64,000 nucleotides of DNA from Gonapodya prolifera JEL478 (GCA_001574975.1 KQ965781.1:168439-232438), one strand, 5' to 3'; shown: positions 1-11,514, counted from the stretch's first letter. The notes: a model not told the origin generated them from the letters alone. A program made the numbers and translations.

Positions 1-1153
1 AAGCTTGGACTTGTAATTTCTCTCTGTCTGGATCAGACCATCATATTTTGTGCCAAGCTTTTTTGGAAAGCAGTCTTTCCAAATGCCATTGTGATCATTT
101 CATGTTTGAAACCCAATTCAAGGCTTCAGGAAGCTTGTGCAACTGTTCCAAATTCCTTTTTATGCAGGATGCACAACTCTAAACTCATATCAGCTCATAC
201 ATTTTGTCTTAAGCTTAGATGTTGCAAATTGTACCCCCACACCACTCACCCATACTTCATGACCTCTGATGTGACCCTCTCTGTCTGCACAAGTTCAACT
301 GTTTTTTGGGCCAAACAGTTTTGAAAGCAGTTGTTTTAAATGATCTGGTGACCCCTTGAGCCAGTGGCAATCATGCTAGGCAGAAGGCAGTGATCCTGAA
401 TTCACATTCCCTTTTACCAAAGATGTGCACAATTTTTCAATGAAACTTACAGTGTTGTACAATCTGTAATGTGCAACCTTACTAACTTTTTTTGTTTGCC
501 TCATGTTTGCTAGTCTTTCCAATGTTCTGGTGATAGCATAAGTGTCTTTCTCACAAATGTAAAAAGCAGCAAGTGTCATTGTTATGGGTTTTCCCAGATA
601 AAAGATACCCAAACTGTTATATGCTTTCCAATTTTTAATCACAGATTTGCAGATGTGCAATGCTGGCATTTTTGAACACCAAATTCAATTTTTAGTGTGG
701 GCCTGGTGCCAATCCTTCCATATTTCAAACTCATGTGTTCTGAAATCAATTTGTGGGATCTGATTGCACCTTGTTGAGCTGACATCATTTTGTGTGCCTG
801 GGGACATAGCTGATTTCCTCCAATTACTTCTCACAAAGTTAATATCACCACTGTAAGTGCATATCTCACTTTCATTATGATACTCAAGCAGCATGAGTTC
901 TAGATTAGTTTTTAATAAATATTAAGTATTATGGCATCAATGTCATATCTGGCTGGTGTATGCATCAGATGACATCTTAGTTTCAACATGGTTGTGTCAT
1001 GTAAAGCACCACCCCTGTATGACTTCCTGAGATCAGACTGCATAACTTTATGCCCTTATTGTTTGAGAAACTCTCTCACCATTTGTTGGGTTTACATCAT
1101 TCCAACAAAAGCCTTTCAATGGTTTTTACTAATGAGGTTTTGTTGAACACCTG
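1..1153. other. CpG-void block, probable methylated-repeat fossil
   Basis: Reading the + strand base by base, no CG dinucleotide occurs until position 1154, although G and C are both common and TG and CA are abundant. Sequence from about 1700 onward is CpG-rich. Loss of every CpG with gain of TG/CA is what cytosine methylation and deamination of repeats leaves in fungi. Short reading frames exist on both strands but none resembles a known protein. The family of the original element cannot be named. Confidence 0.75.
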
Positions 1154-2131
1154 CGTGACCTGCACCATTTGGAAAACACCAAAGTTGTGCACGGGTGTGG
1201 TGGACAACAACCAAACCTGACAAGCAATGGTATAACCACATTGAAGGCCAGGTCCATGGCAAAGGCAGGGTGAGTAAGTGGACGGATCATGTCAATGAAC
1301 TGGGGAGAAAGGAGATTTTATGTCAGAGGATAAGGGCCAGGGGTGACAAGTGATGATAGCACAAACCTCTGCAAAGAAGGAAATGCATTCAATTTGTAAG
1401 CAAAAGCAAAGGAAAAGACCAAGGCTATTTTCAATACCATGTGGTTTCTCTTTCTCTGTGCAAAAGCCAGGCAAAAGGCAGTGCACTTGTATGCAACTGC
1501 CATCATCAAGATGGCCGTCAGTACCATCGTGTGCAGATATACTCTGGAGTTTGTTGAAGGGACGTGGCTGGTGCTCCCAAGGTTCTCAGTGAGTCTGATG
1601 CAGTATTCAGGTTTGGCAACATTAGCAGTCAATATCACAACATCTCTCACCACAATGCATTGAAGCCAACCAAAAAAGATTGCCACCGACGCATGGCAGT
1701 GGTGGAAACAATGTTACATCAAGTCCAGCCGCAAGCAGAGTGCATTCCGGAGGAAGCGCGACAAAAAGCAAAACTACAGCACCCAGTATTCCCAGCTGAT
1801 CTCTCACGCTAGTACTGACTGGGCTGTCGCGGGCTTCGCTGCGCTGATCGGACGGGAAGCGGCACTTTTCCGCGCATATGGCCGTAGCTGGAAGTTTACT
1901 CTTAAGTCAATAATATATTGTAATAAAATTCAAGTTTAATGTCTGCATCTATTCGTGCGGGGGGGCATGAGGAGAACGGTAAACGGGATTGTGCATCATA
2001 ATCACGTATCATTGAATTAGCAAGGTGCATATGCAAGCCCAAGGAATCTGTTCCCTCAGAGCAGGTTGTGGACACCTGCGGTCCGCTTCCGATCGAACGC
2101 ATAAATTCCACTCGATTGAGAGTCGACTTCC
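1154..2131. other. Transition zone with no recognisable gene
   Basis: CpG returns gradually (1154, about 1191, about 1282) and becomes frequent after about 1690. The overlapping short frames around 1318-1812 show no domain or biased composition. The last 200 bases are the presumed promoter of the oxidase gene that starts at 2132. Confidence 0.5.
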
Positions 2132-3526
2132 ATGCATCCACAAAGAAACGGCGGCGTGTCGTTCTGGTACAGCGACATGGGCGGACTACCCGCGCGGAGA
2201 CCGTCTCTGGCCACAAACCGAGCCGCCGACGTCGCGATCATCGGCGGGGGCTACACCGGTCTCTGGAGCGCCTACTACCTCAAAAAACTCGATCCCAGGC
2301 TCGATATCGTCGTGGTGGAGAAGGAGTTCGCGGGGTTCGGCGCGTCGGGGCGCAACGGTGGGTGGCTGACGGGAAGCTTTGCGTGGAACCACGAGAAGTA
2401 CCTCGCGACATCAAGTCGGGATTCAGTACGGAGCATGGTCCGCGCTTTAGCCAGAACGCCGGGGGAAGTCGTCGCGGTTTGCCGCCGGGAGGGAATCAAC
2501 GCTGATATAGTGGAGACGGACGAGCTGGCTGTTGCGACCAACAGGGCGCAGCTCGAGCGCGTGCACAAGGAGCTCCAATCGCGAAAGGCGTGGGACGTGG
2601 ATGAAGACCGCGTGTCCGTGCTGGACGAGACCCAAACTCGCAGTCGCCTCAACGTCGCCGGAGCACTTGGTGCCCTGTGCATCGCTGGTGTGGCGCGAAT
2701 CCAACCGGCAAAGCTCGTGACCGGTCTTGCCAAGTGCGTAGAGCGCCTCGGCGTCACCATCTACGAATCGACAGAAGTGCGCTCTTTTTCAAAAGGCCGC
2801 GTTGTCACAACGTCCCCGGCAGGGCACGCAATCACCGCGCCCAAAATCCTGCGGTGCACCGAGGGCTTCACCGCAACCTTACCAGGCCTGCGCCGCGACT
2901 GGCTCCCCCTCAACAGCGCCCAAATCATCACCGAACCACTCCCCGACACCACATGGCGCGACATCGGGTGGGCCGGCAACGAACTGATGGGCGATATGGC
3001 CAACACGTACTGTTACGCCCAACGCACCCGCGACGGCCGGATTGCCATGGGCGGGCGCGGCGTGCCGTACAGGTTCGGATCCGCCATTGACAGCGAGGGG
3101 AAAGCCGACGACGAAACGGTCCGCAGACTCCTCGCCACGCTGCACCGGCACTTCCCTGCCACGCGTACTGCCAGGATCGACCACGCGTGGTGCGGGGTTC
3201 TGGGGGTGCCGCGCGACTGGTGCGCGACAGTCGGGTGGGACGCCGAGACCGGTGTGGGGTTCGCGGGCGGGTACGTGGGCGTGGGCGTGGCGACCTCTCA
3301 TCTCGCCGGGCGGACGCTGGCGGATTTAGTGCTTGGGAGGGATACGGAGCTGGCTCGATTGCCGTGGGTGAACAGGAAAGTACGCAAGTGGGAGCCGGAG
3401 CCGGTGCGGTGGGTGGGCGTGAATGGGATGTATGCCCTGTACGCAGAGGCGGATCGGAGGGAGCACGAGGGGATGGAGAGGACGTCGAGGTTGGCGGAGG
3501 TGGGGAATTGGATCACGGGACGGTGA
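2132..3526 (+). CDS. FAD-dependent amine/amino-acid oxidase (DAO family), bacterial-like
   Basis: A single uninterrupted 464-residue frame. Near residue 33 a dinucleotide-binding motif (VAIIGGGYTGLWSAYYL) opens a Rossmann fold, followed by an acidic end to strand 2 (VVVEKE) and the GFGASGRNGG block typical of FAD-binding DAO proteins. The C-terminal half has the conserved WCGVLG.PRD and GFAGGYVGVGV blocks, where FAD is clamped. The family oxidises amines or secondary amino acids with release of H2O2; gamma-glutamylputrescine oxidase-type enzymes are the nearest named relatives. There is no signal peptide and no PTS1. The absence of introns in an intron-dense window and the bacterial motif set suggest horizontal transfer. 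The substrate is unknown. The start is placed at the first in-frame ATG upstream of the Rossmann motif. Confidence 0.9.
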   Translation: MHPQRNGGVSFWYSDMGGLPARRPSLATNRAADVAIIGGGYTGLWSAYYLKKLDPRLDIVVVEKEFAGFGASGRNGGWLTGSFAWNHEKYLATSSRDSVRSMVRALARTPGEVVAVCRREGINADIVETDELAVATNRAQLERVHKELQSRKAWDVDEDRVSVLDETQTRSRLNVAGALGALCIAGVARIQPAKLVTGLAKCVERLGVTIYESTEVRSFSKGRVVTTSPAGHAITAPKILRCTEGFTATLPGLRRDWLPLNSAQIITEPLPDTTWRDIGWAGNELMGDMANTYCYAQRTRDGRIAMGGRGVPYRFGSAIDSEGKADDETVRRLLATLHRHFPATRTARIDHAWCGVLGVPRDWCATVGWDAETGVGFAGGYVGVGVATSHLAGRTLADLVLGRDTELARLPWVNRKVRKWEPEPVRWVGVNGMYALYAEADRREHEGMERTSRLAEVGNWITGR

Positions 3527-3706
3527 TCTTTATCAATACTGGTTTGCCTTGTGGATTGATCAGGGCAGCTCCATAACTGATGGCCCAACTTGTCTGTTGG
3601 TCGACCATTTAGATTTTATGTACGGCGTATGATGCCAAAAACATATATCGGAAAGGATGAAGGTGCTTCACACTTTCCGGAAGCTTGGCTGTAGAAAGAC
3701 AGCTGT

Positions 3707-5170
3707 TTGGAAAATCGTTTGCTGCGGCCCCAGCTGCGGTCATTTTCGGCCTGCACCGTCCCCACTTTCCGCATGAGCGCATCCGCCAGCGACACAGACT
3801 GCGATGCCACACGCACAGCGCATCCGCTGCATCCGTCTCCCGCGTCAACACGCCTTCTGATGCGCACGCTCACAGACTTCCACGCACGCACTCGAGTCGC
3901 ATCCCATCTCTCTGCACGGGCCGCAGCATCGCTCGACGACGCAAGCGCGCGCGCAGCAGCACGCATGGATGAGGCGCACAGGGACGCGAGAGAGGCGCTG
4001 CTGAGGCGACAGGTGGCGGAGCGGGAGGAGCTGGAGCGGCGGTTCATGAGTGCGAGGAAGACGGCAGCGAGAGAGGCCGTGGAGAGAGTGCTCAAGGTGC
4101 ACGACGATTGGAGGGCGGAGAGGAGCGAGGTGATGAGGATGAGGCCGGACTTGGTGGGGTGGGATGTGTGCGGGGTGTGTTTGGGCGAACTTGTGTGGAC
4201 TGGCGCGGGCATCGTGGCGGCGCAGAGACTGCACGACAAGGACACATCGTCAGTTTCCGCTCAAGCAACGAGCACCTCTGGACGCCAAATCCCATCAACG
4301 CCAGTGCGGCAGTCATCACGCAACAAACATTCGTCGCTCCCGACTCCTCCATCCTCCACGTCCTCGACCCGCCACGTCAACCCACTGCCATCTTCTCCAC
4401 CTCCGCCTTACTCTCCTCTCTCGCATTCCACCCCTGCTTCACTCGCCACCAATATCCACCGCACCCCACACCCGCACGACGACCAAACAACCCACCCAAA
4501 CCAGCCCCAAACCTGCACATCCTGCAACCGCCTCATGTGCGCCTCATGCGCCGCCGAATCTCCCCGCTGCCACACACCTTCCTTCGCCTCTCCCTCCTCC
4601 CAAACCTCCCCACCATGCCCCCCACGCTGCCTTCCGTGCACAACCTCATCCCACCTCGTATCCCCCTGCATCATCTGCAACCACTGGACGTGCCAAGCGT
4701 GCTCTGCCGCGCGCTGTGGAACGTGCGGGGCGAGGGTGTGTGGGAGGTGTCGTGGTCGTGGAGGGACGCCGAACCAGGGCGCGGAGAGGGGAAGGGGAGC
4801 GGGGGCGGAGACGATAAAGCCGAGGAGGAGTATGAGGTCTTCGACGGCAGCCTCCGCCGCCTCGTCGTCGTCGCTCCGGAGAGACGCCTCCACCTCCACA
4901 TCCACCTCCACATCCACGTCAACGCTCCCGTCACCGTGCCCTGCATGCCCAACAGGCACTCTCGCGCCCGAACCTCCACTTCCGTCTTCCACACATCGAG
5001 CTCAGGACGCCACGGTGGTGGAGGGGTGGTTTGATCCCAGCGTTGTGGCTGATCATGTTGAGGTACCGACCGACGGGGTGGAGGAGGACGGTGGAGGAGG
5101 AGGTGGTGGTGGAGGTGGTGGAGTGGACGGAGGTCGGGATGATGGCGGGGACGAGGAGATGAGAGACTGA
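3707..5170 (+). CDS. Cys-rich protein with coiled coil and low-complexity tail
   Basis: A 487-residue open frame; a second in-frame ATG at 3773 is an alternative start. Residues about 65-150 are Ala/Arg/Glu-rich and look helical, possibly coiled-coil. A pair VCGVCL follows. After a Ser/Thr/Pro-rich stretch comes a cluster of CxxC pairs (CTSC, CASC, CIIC, CQAC, CGTC, CGRC) resembling zinc-binding knuckles. The C-terminus has an (ST)n run and a poly-Gly tract next to an acidic end. I do not recognise the family. The Cys cluster and the long open frame argue for a real gene, while the simple-sequence tail and overlapping open frames on other strands lower certainty. Confidence 0.55.
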   Translation: MENRLLRPQLRSFSACTVPTFRMSASASDTDCDATRTAHPLHPSPASTRLLMRTLTDFHARTRVASHLSARAAASLDDASARAAARMDEAHRDAREALLRRQVAEREELERRFMSARKTAAREAVERVLKVHDDWRAERSEVMRMRPDLVGWDVCGVCLGELVWTGAGIVAAQRLHDKDTSSVSAQATSTSGRQIPSTPVRQSSRNKHSSLPTPPSSTSSTRHVNPLPSSPPPPYSPLSHSTPASLATNIHRTPHPHDDQTTHPNQPQTCTSCNRLMCASCAAESPRCHTPSFASPSSQTSPPCPPRCLPCTTSSHLVSPCIICNHWTCQACSAARCGTCGARVCGRCRGRGGTPNQGAERGRGAGAETIKPRRSMRSSTAASAASSSSLRRDASTSTSTSTSTSTLPSPCPACPTGTLAPEPPLPSSTHRAQDATVVEGWFDPSVVADHVEVPTDGVEEDGGGGGGGGGGGVDGGRDDGGDEEMRD

Positions 5171-6091
5171 TGTCGGCGGCGGTAGGCGGGGCTTTCTGGA
5201 GGGTTTGCTGGCTGTTTTCGGTGTTGTGGGGTGATGTGTTTGCCGGGGGACTGGTGGTTAACAGAGCAGTCATCTCGCATGGTAGAGCAATTCACAAATC
5301 AGTTTGCACTTGTACATATATCTACATACTCACCACAAGACCTGACACCGACAGCGATGCCTGCACTGAACCCCCTCTTTTGCATCGGGCCTTTTGGCGA
5401 GTATTCTTTCCAAATTTTGGGTGTTTGCAGGATGTCATCCTTAAAGTTGGCATTTGTATTAAATATCAATTATCAGGCGAAATGCCCTTGCTATTTGGTC
5501 ACCAATGTTTCGACAGTTCTAGATCAAACTACCCTAATAACTCCACCTTGTGGGTGTTGAACGAACATAACTCTCTTTTGCACCTGGCTGATGTAACAAT
5601 GAAATCGCTCTGAACTCTGCCAAAGTGACCCGAACTCAGTGTCACTTGCGATCAAAAGGGTGAAGCAGCAAATGGTGTGTCAAATAACCCACTGTGACCT
5701 TCTGTCGTACAGCATGAGATCTTGTTGACAGATCACAATTTGTGACAGTCGTTTCGACATTTTTGCTTGCACGAGACGCTGCAGTTGTTAGTGGAGAACT
5801 CTTCGTCATTATTTTTTGTCCACGATGAACTGGCTGGCACCAATTTGGTGCTGTGTGGTGTGGCAGAAGGCGGTGAACAAAGGACCCGGCCTCGTGTTGG
5901 TACTTAACTAACATACAGGCAGTTAAAGTGCCACGTAGTGAGTGATAAGAGTTCAATCGTGAAATGCAAACAGGTCTCATCTAGATCATATAGTGGAATC
6001 CAATGGCTTTTCTCCCAAATAGTAATTCCACCTTCAGGAGCGTAGGGAGTATAAGAGCTTGTGGGTCTTGTTGATAGTGTTTATGACATTG
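5171..6091. other. Intergenic, no supported gene
   Basis: Several short frames between 5170 and 5980 overlap one another with no homology or bias that I can recognise. It probably holds the 3' flanks of the Cys-rich gene and of the Sel1 gene on the other strand. Confidence 0.5.
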
Positions 6092-6772
6092 CTAGGTCAT
6101 GGCGTAGCAAAGTCCAAGGGGGTTCTGTGCTGTGGTATCGCCTAGCCCTGCCGCCTTGGTCCACCAAAATACAGCCATTTTCTCATTCTTCGCCACACCT
6201 TCTCCATCATTGTAGCAAACTCCAAGATTGTACTGTGCGAGGGCGTCCCCTTGCTCTGCGGCCTTTGTCAGCCAAAACACAGCCATTTGATTGTCTTGCT
6301 CCACACCTCTTGCGTCGTGATACGAAACTCCAACGTTGAAGTGAGCTTTGGAATGCCCTTGCTCCGCAGCCTTGGTCCACCATAAGACAGCCATTTCATA
6401 ATTCGTCTCCACTCCTGTTCCTGTCAAGTAGCAATTTCCAAAATTGAACTGAGGTTCAGTGTGTCCTTGCTCTGCGGCCTTGGTCCACCACAACGCAACC
6501 AGTTCATCATTTTTCTCAACACCCCTGCCATTGACATAGCGAATTCCAAGGTTGAACTGTCCTTCGGGAACCCCTTTCTCTGCGGCCTTGGTCCACCATA
6601 ATCCAGATTCAACAAAATTTCTCGGAACGCCTCCCAGTCCTTGGTCGTAAAAGGTTGCGATTTGCAAAAGAGCTTTCGGATGATCAAACTTTGCAGCTCT
6701 CAAGTATAACTGGAAAGAACTTGTGAAATCTTGCGGAACTTCAAGGGAACCTTCGAAGTATTTTTGCAGCAT
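6092..6772 (-). CDS. Sel1-repeat (SLR) protein
   Basis: A 226-residue frame made almost entirely of Sel1-like repeats of about 36 residues. Each carries the sequence W.TKAAEQG near its end and an A..NLG..Y..G.GV segment at its start. Five to six units are visible, and the repeats are also close at DNA level, pointing to recent internal duplication. SLR proteins form alpha-alpha superhelices that scaffold other proteins, for example in ER-associated degradation (Hrd3) or chitin synthase regulation (Chs4/Skt5). This one has no transmembrane segment inside the frame. Just upstream on the same strand (about 6919-7029) another frame has a hydrophobic stretch (SLFSLFCLLLLVTL) that could be a signal-peptide exon, but no convincing splice joins it. 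Confidence 0.8.
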   Translation of the reverse strand: MLQKYFEGSLEVPQDFTSSFQLYLRAAKFDHPKALLQIATFYDQGLGGVPRNFVESGLWWTKAAEKGVPEGQFNLGIRYVNGRGVEKNDELVALWWTKAAEQGHTEPQFNFGNCYLTGTGVETNYEMAVLWWTKAAEQGHSKAHFNVGVSYHDARGVEQDNQMAVFWLTKAAEQGDALAQYNLGVCYNDGEGVAKNEKMAVFWWTKAAGLGDTTAQNPLGLCYAMT

Positions 6773-7150
6773 TTACAGATCACGTTATCCTTTGATTGAA
6801 ATAAGCATGCCTTGCGACCAAAATTACATTTTATTTCAGAAACCCTTCCATTTGCCCATCTCCAATCCAACGTAACTAAGAGCAACAAACAAAACAGGGA
6901 GAAAAGGGAGCGATAATACGTCATAAAAAATTTCGCTCGCGTTGTCTTGCAGAGGTGGTTCATGGGATGGAAAGACTGCAGCTGGACTATTGTCTGAAGG
7001 AACTGGCAAGCGGGCACCATTGTCGACATTTACGCTTTCCAGAACCTTGAAACTGTTTAATCTCGTTGACTCCTTGCGCCTGTGAAAGTGACAACATCAA
7101 GGTGAGTCTGGAACTTTCGGTGAGTCCTTTGAGCTCAAAGCGGACGTAGT
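6773..7150. other. Upstream flank of the Sel1 gene
   Basis: No independent gene is supported. The minus strand encodes a short hydrophobic segment that might be an unspliced 5' exon of the Sel1-repeat gene. Confidence 0.4.
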
Positions 7151-7594
7151 TCACCATTCAGTAGCAAATGCCACCCATCGTCCTCCAAACGCTTCATTTC
7201 CAAATGCGAGGCGCAAGCCGATGATACTGCCAAACGTGGTACCGGCGTAACCAAGAACAGTCCCCGCAAGTACACGAGTTCGGAACCCGACTGAAGATAT
7301 GTTTGACAGAAGAGCCCTGCTTAGAGAAAGAACTCGCTCATTAACTAACGGCGTCGTACATCCTCGGCTTCGGCACCATCGCGATCCGGCGCGTGCGCCA
7401 AGCAGTGTCGATAGCAGCATGGATCCGTGTCCGAGGCCAAGAACGACCAATTCCTGCTTCTTAACTGGGCGATCAGCCATCGCTTGCAATACGACACGCA
7501 TCACGGCGTCGCGGTCTCCAGTGTCATCAGGAAGGCGTTCTTGGGTGAGTTCCTTCGGGAGTCCCAAGATTCGGATGAGCCAGGAGTCCCCCAT
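7151..7594 (-). CDS. Hypothetical hydrophobic ORF
   Basis: A 147-residue frame with a moderately hydrophobic, Gly-rich C-terminal half (segments around LLSTLLGARAG and GTVLGYAGTTFGSIIGLRLA), which could form one or two membrane helices. I recognise no family. No flanking exon with clear splice sites was found. It may be a chance frame or the remnant of a larger gene. Confidence 0.25.
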   Translation of the reverse strand: MGDSWLIRILGLPKELTQERLPDDTGDRDAVMRVVLQAMADRPVKKQELVVLGLGHGSMLLSTLLGARAGSRWCRSRGCTTPLVNERVLSLSRALLSNISSVGFRTRVLAGTVLGYAGTTFGSIIGLRLAFGNEAFGGRWVAFATEW

Positions 7595-9536
7595 CGAAGT
7601 CTGTCCAGGGTGCGTTATCGCCGTAGGTGTCGAGATGAAATCCTAAAGTACCGGACCTGGAGACCCCATCTTGCGTGGTGAGGTTCTTGGACACGTTGGT
7701 GGCGGACTGGGCCACATGTTCGCCACAGAGGCAGAATTCCATGATTATCCGGCACGATCGCGTTGCCCATTGCTTTGCGTACAGCTGACACACTTCTCGC
7801 GTTTATTGCCTCGCGTCGCCCTCTCCCTCGGGAAACTCTCCCCGGCCCTCACCCCCTCCACACCACATTGGAGACTCCAATCCGGAGAAGACAGAACACC
7901 GACGAATCGTCAGCTCCCAAGCCCGCCTTCAGAGACTTGTAAAGGCAAATGAAACGGCATCGGAGCTCCTGTCCTATATCGACTCCGTCCTCTGGCCGCT
8001 TCACCTCAGCTTGCCACGTACCGCACTTTGCGATAGTCTTCGCCGACCGCTCTCCTCCATCGCCTTCCGGTCTCTCGGTGTGCATCGTCGCTACCGTCGA
8101 GTCGAATTAGGCACCAGACAATGTGTTGATAACCCCAACATCTTCAGCCCTGCTTGTTGAAAGTTGCTTTCATGACCGGGTCTCTCTCGTATCCCAACAA
8201 AGGTCAGTGACATGCACCTTGTGGGGCAGGTTAGCGGATCCTCTTCTCGCACGCTTCCTTGCATCAAATATTTGCCTCACGGACAACATCTTACGCCGAA
8301 GATCCCGCTGTTGATCTCCTCGCCGCACCTTCGAGAAGTAAGGTGCCTTGTCTCTTGTTCCTGAGCTCGACGTTGTAAAGTTTGGCTTGTGACGTGGGGT
8401 GTTGACCAGGGATGGTAACAGGGCGAGAATGGCGAAGCGCAATGGAATGTCGAAGAATCTGAAAGTAGAGCGAGGCGAATGACGGTCAGAAGGTGCTTGG
8501 ACGAGGGAGGATGAGGGACAGACCACGAGAAGAAACTTGGAACATTATGTCAGCTTTCAGCACATTCCGGTTTGAGCCCTGAATCGTTTCTTTCGAGGTG
8601 CACAAAATGAGACTCATGTTGCCGACAAGAGTATACTGTATATTGGAACTGAAGACGTGCACCCCGACCTATTTCGAAAGAAGTTCTCATTTGACGTTGC
8701 GGGAAGCACCAAAGAGGATGTGTCAGACCTCTCGTTCCTTATTCCACGTCGGAACTGAGCTGACGTTACCAAAGAGATACAGCACATATACTCCGCCCCA
8801 TCGGACCACCTCTCTCCTGTTAGAATCACACTTTCGCGTGACGACCATCTCCTTATTCTCCCTGCTGCGGTATAATAGGGGGGTTACGAGGCCAACGGGA
8901 GAACTCAAATCTCGCTCGGAGGTAGCGCTTTTGGTCTGATCAGAATGAAAGTGGTGTTTTAATCGCCGTAGTTCGGAGGTTGAGGTGTTGTACACAAACA
9001 AAATATTTGTCATTTTATGCAGTGCCGGGTTCAGGCAGAGTTCCCCTTCCACGGCCGTCTTCACGTGAACGATCATACCTCAGCGCCCACCTTTGACGAG
9101 GACTGGGCCTTTACAAAAAGTTCACGTCTCCATCTCCTCCCTCATAGCGAGCGTCACTCGATCTCGATCACCTGACCCCACGTTGAAGTGGACAGAATCG
9201 TTGGATTCTTGGCTTTTTGAGGAGCTAGAAGGGAATTCGTTTCGGACTTACGCTTGGAACGCTTTTCAGGAAAAGCCAAAGCCAAAGCATTCGTCGTTGA
9301 GGTGAGTTTCAGACAGCAAGGTCTTTGAACATCACGAAATTCCACCCGATAACGGTTTTGGTCTTTGACTTTGGCATCTTACGACAATATACTCCAATAG
9401 AGCACAGTTTCCTTGCAGCTCACTCGCTCTTTCACCACTTTTACCACACGAAACGTGCATCTCGTTTCTTCTGTAAATTGGAACCAAACCACTCGGTCGA
9501 CAAGCATTGTAATACTTTCCTACGAACGTTTAGAAT
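7595..9536. other. Long intergenic region, no supported gene
   Basis: About 1.9 kb with many short frames on both strands and no recognisable domain or consistent exon chain. The segment before 9537 is presumably the promoter and 5' leader of the RRM gene. Confidence 0.5.
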
Positions 9537-11152
9537 ATGTCATGGGACTCGTATGGTCAGGCCGGGCAACCGGACACCCGAACATCCTTGTGGATGGGGG
9601 AACTCGAACCGTGGATGGATGAAAATTTCCTTCGCAACACGTGGTACAGCTTGGGAGAGAATGTGCAGATAAAAATGATTCGAGATAAGTTTACTGGGTG
9701 AGACGTCAAGAAAGCACTCTGTCAGGGTGAAATTAAACTCACTTCGTTGTTTTTATACCTCAGGGGTTTGGCGAACTACTGTTTCATAGAGTTCACCAAC
9801 AACCCGTCCGCATTGAACGCTCTCGCGAAATACCAAAATCAAGTAATTCCTGGAGCGAACAAGATATTCCGCCTCAACTGGGCGAGTGGAGGCGGCGGAA
9901 CTGGAGCCGGTGGTGCTATGGAGAGACCAGGGTATGTTGAATCATAAACTGAGTCCGCCGAGTTTCGCTTCACTTATTTTTCTTGTTAGAATGATGGACC
10001 AAGGCCCAGAGTACTCCATATTCGTCGGGGATTTGGCACCCGAAGTTACGGACTACATGTTGATGGTGGGTTCCAATTTGTGAAGGAGAAACTTCCGAAG
10101 TAAGAGATTAACTAGGTTTCTGTATTTTTGATTTGCAGAACCTCTTCGCATCGCATTACCAATCTGTTAAATCTGCCAAAGTTGTCACGGATCCGCTCAC
10201 CAACGCCTCTCGAGGATATGGATTCGTACGCTTTCGGGACGAGAACGAACAAATGCGAGCTCTCAACGAAATGCAAGGGGTGTTTTGCGGGTCCAGGGCG
10301 ATGCGAATATCGATGGCGACACCAAAGAACAAGGATCTCGCACGGGTCGGGACAGGAATGACAACAGGAACCTCGTTTGGTTCTTCAACGGGAAGCTACA
10401 CACCTCAACCAATGCCAGCACAACCCTTACCGCAGAGTACCAGCTCCTCAATATACAACCCCTTTACAGACCCGAATAACACCACCGTTTTCGTCGGAGG
10501 GTTGAGCGCAACTGTTTCCGAAGAAGAATTGCGGCAGTGAGTTTGATTTACCGTTGCTTTTGCGTGGACTCTCTAGATTGACGCTATATTCGGGACACCA
10601 GATTTTTCGGGCCTTACGGAAGCATTACATACACCAAAATCCCCCCTGGAAAGGGATGCGGCTTTGTTCAATTCTCGGATCGACAAGCTGCGGAACAGGC
10701 AATATCAACAATGAACGGGTATAACCTTGGTTCGTATATCTGTTCCTGATGCGGCCTGTCGAATCACGGTATTTCCCATTCTTGATGATCCAATTACTGC
10801 TGTCTGTTTAGGTGGTTCACGCATCCGTCTCTCATGGGGTCGTGCTCACAACGCTCCAAACCTCGGTCCTGTCTCTCCAATGCCTATGATGCCAGGTCCA
10901 ATTCCCGTTGGACCTGCTTACCCTGCCGCGGCAGCTCCCATGTACCCTTACGCCTACCCGCAGCCTGTTGGAGGGGTTGGAATGGATTTCGTCCCGATGT
11001 TCCCCCTTGTAGCGGTCCCGCTTCCTCCGGAAGATCCCACCCAACCGCTCGACGTCCGCAGAGCCAATGAGCAGTTTGTGAACGAGAAAGAGGGAATCCT
11101 GGACCGAACCGCAGTTGTCAACGGATGGAGTGCGATACGGACAAGGGACTAG
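9537..11152 (+). CDS. Three-RRM RNA-binding protein, Nam8/Csx1/TIA-1 type
   Basis: Six exons (9537-9697, 9764-9931, 9990-10065, 10139-10536, 10602-10729, 10812-11152) join in frame to 423 residues. RRM1 begins SLWMGELEPWMDE with RNP1-like NYCFIEF. RRM2 has YSIFVGDLAPEV and GYGFVRF. RRM3 has TTVFVGGLSATV and GCGFVQF, ending in SRIRLSWGRA. The tail is Pro/Ala/Met-rich. This order and the wording of RRM1 match the Nam8/Ngr1/Csx1/TIA-1 family, which act in U1 snRNP 5' splice-site selection or in mRNA stability under stress. Which paralogue this is cannot be decided from motifs. The start ATG at 9537 gives MSWDSYG just before RRM1 and fits the family length. Confidence 0.93.
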
Positions 11153-11514
11153 AGAGAGAGTTCGACACGCACTCGACGCTTCGGACAGTATAACATGGTT
11201 TGAGTTGGTCAGTACAATGTTGTTGTAGATTGAAGTCATAGATAATGAGAATATGTGATGAATGCTCTATGGGAGAGAACATTGCTAAATAAGGTGAACT
11301 ACTCGAGGCAACAAGTATCGTTGACGCAAGAACGAGGCTCCCGTCACGTCGCCTGTGTTACAGCCGGCTCTTCTTCCAAACGCCAATATAGGATACATTC
11401 ACCTTCCTCGAATTTGTTCGAAATCAATGTCGACATAACCATTTTCGGCTGCTTCGGTCCGACAACGATCTTAACGCGATCCGAGGACTCTGTTTGCACC
11501 GGGGAGACTGAGCG
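11153..11514. other. Intergenic between the RRM gene and PEX16
   Basis: Presumed 3' UTR of the RRM gene and promoter of PEX16. No other feature seen. Confidence 0.5.

Noticed and set aside
2275-2760. 161-codon minus-strand frame inside the oxidase gene
   Set aside because: Shadow of a GC-rich coding strand; the + frame carries the full FAD-binding motif set.
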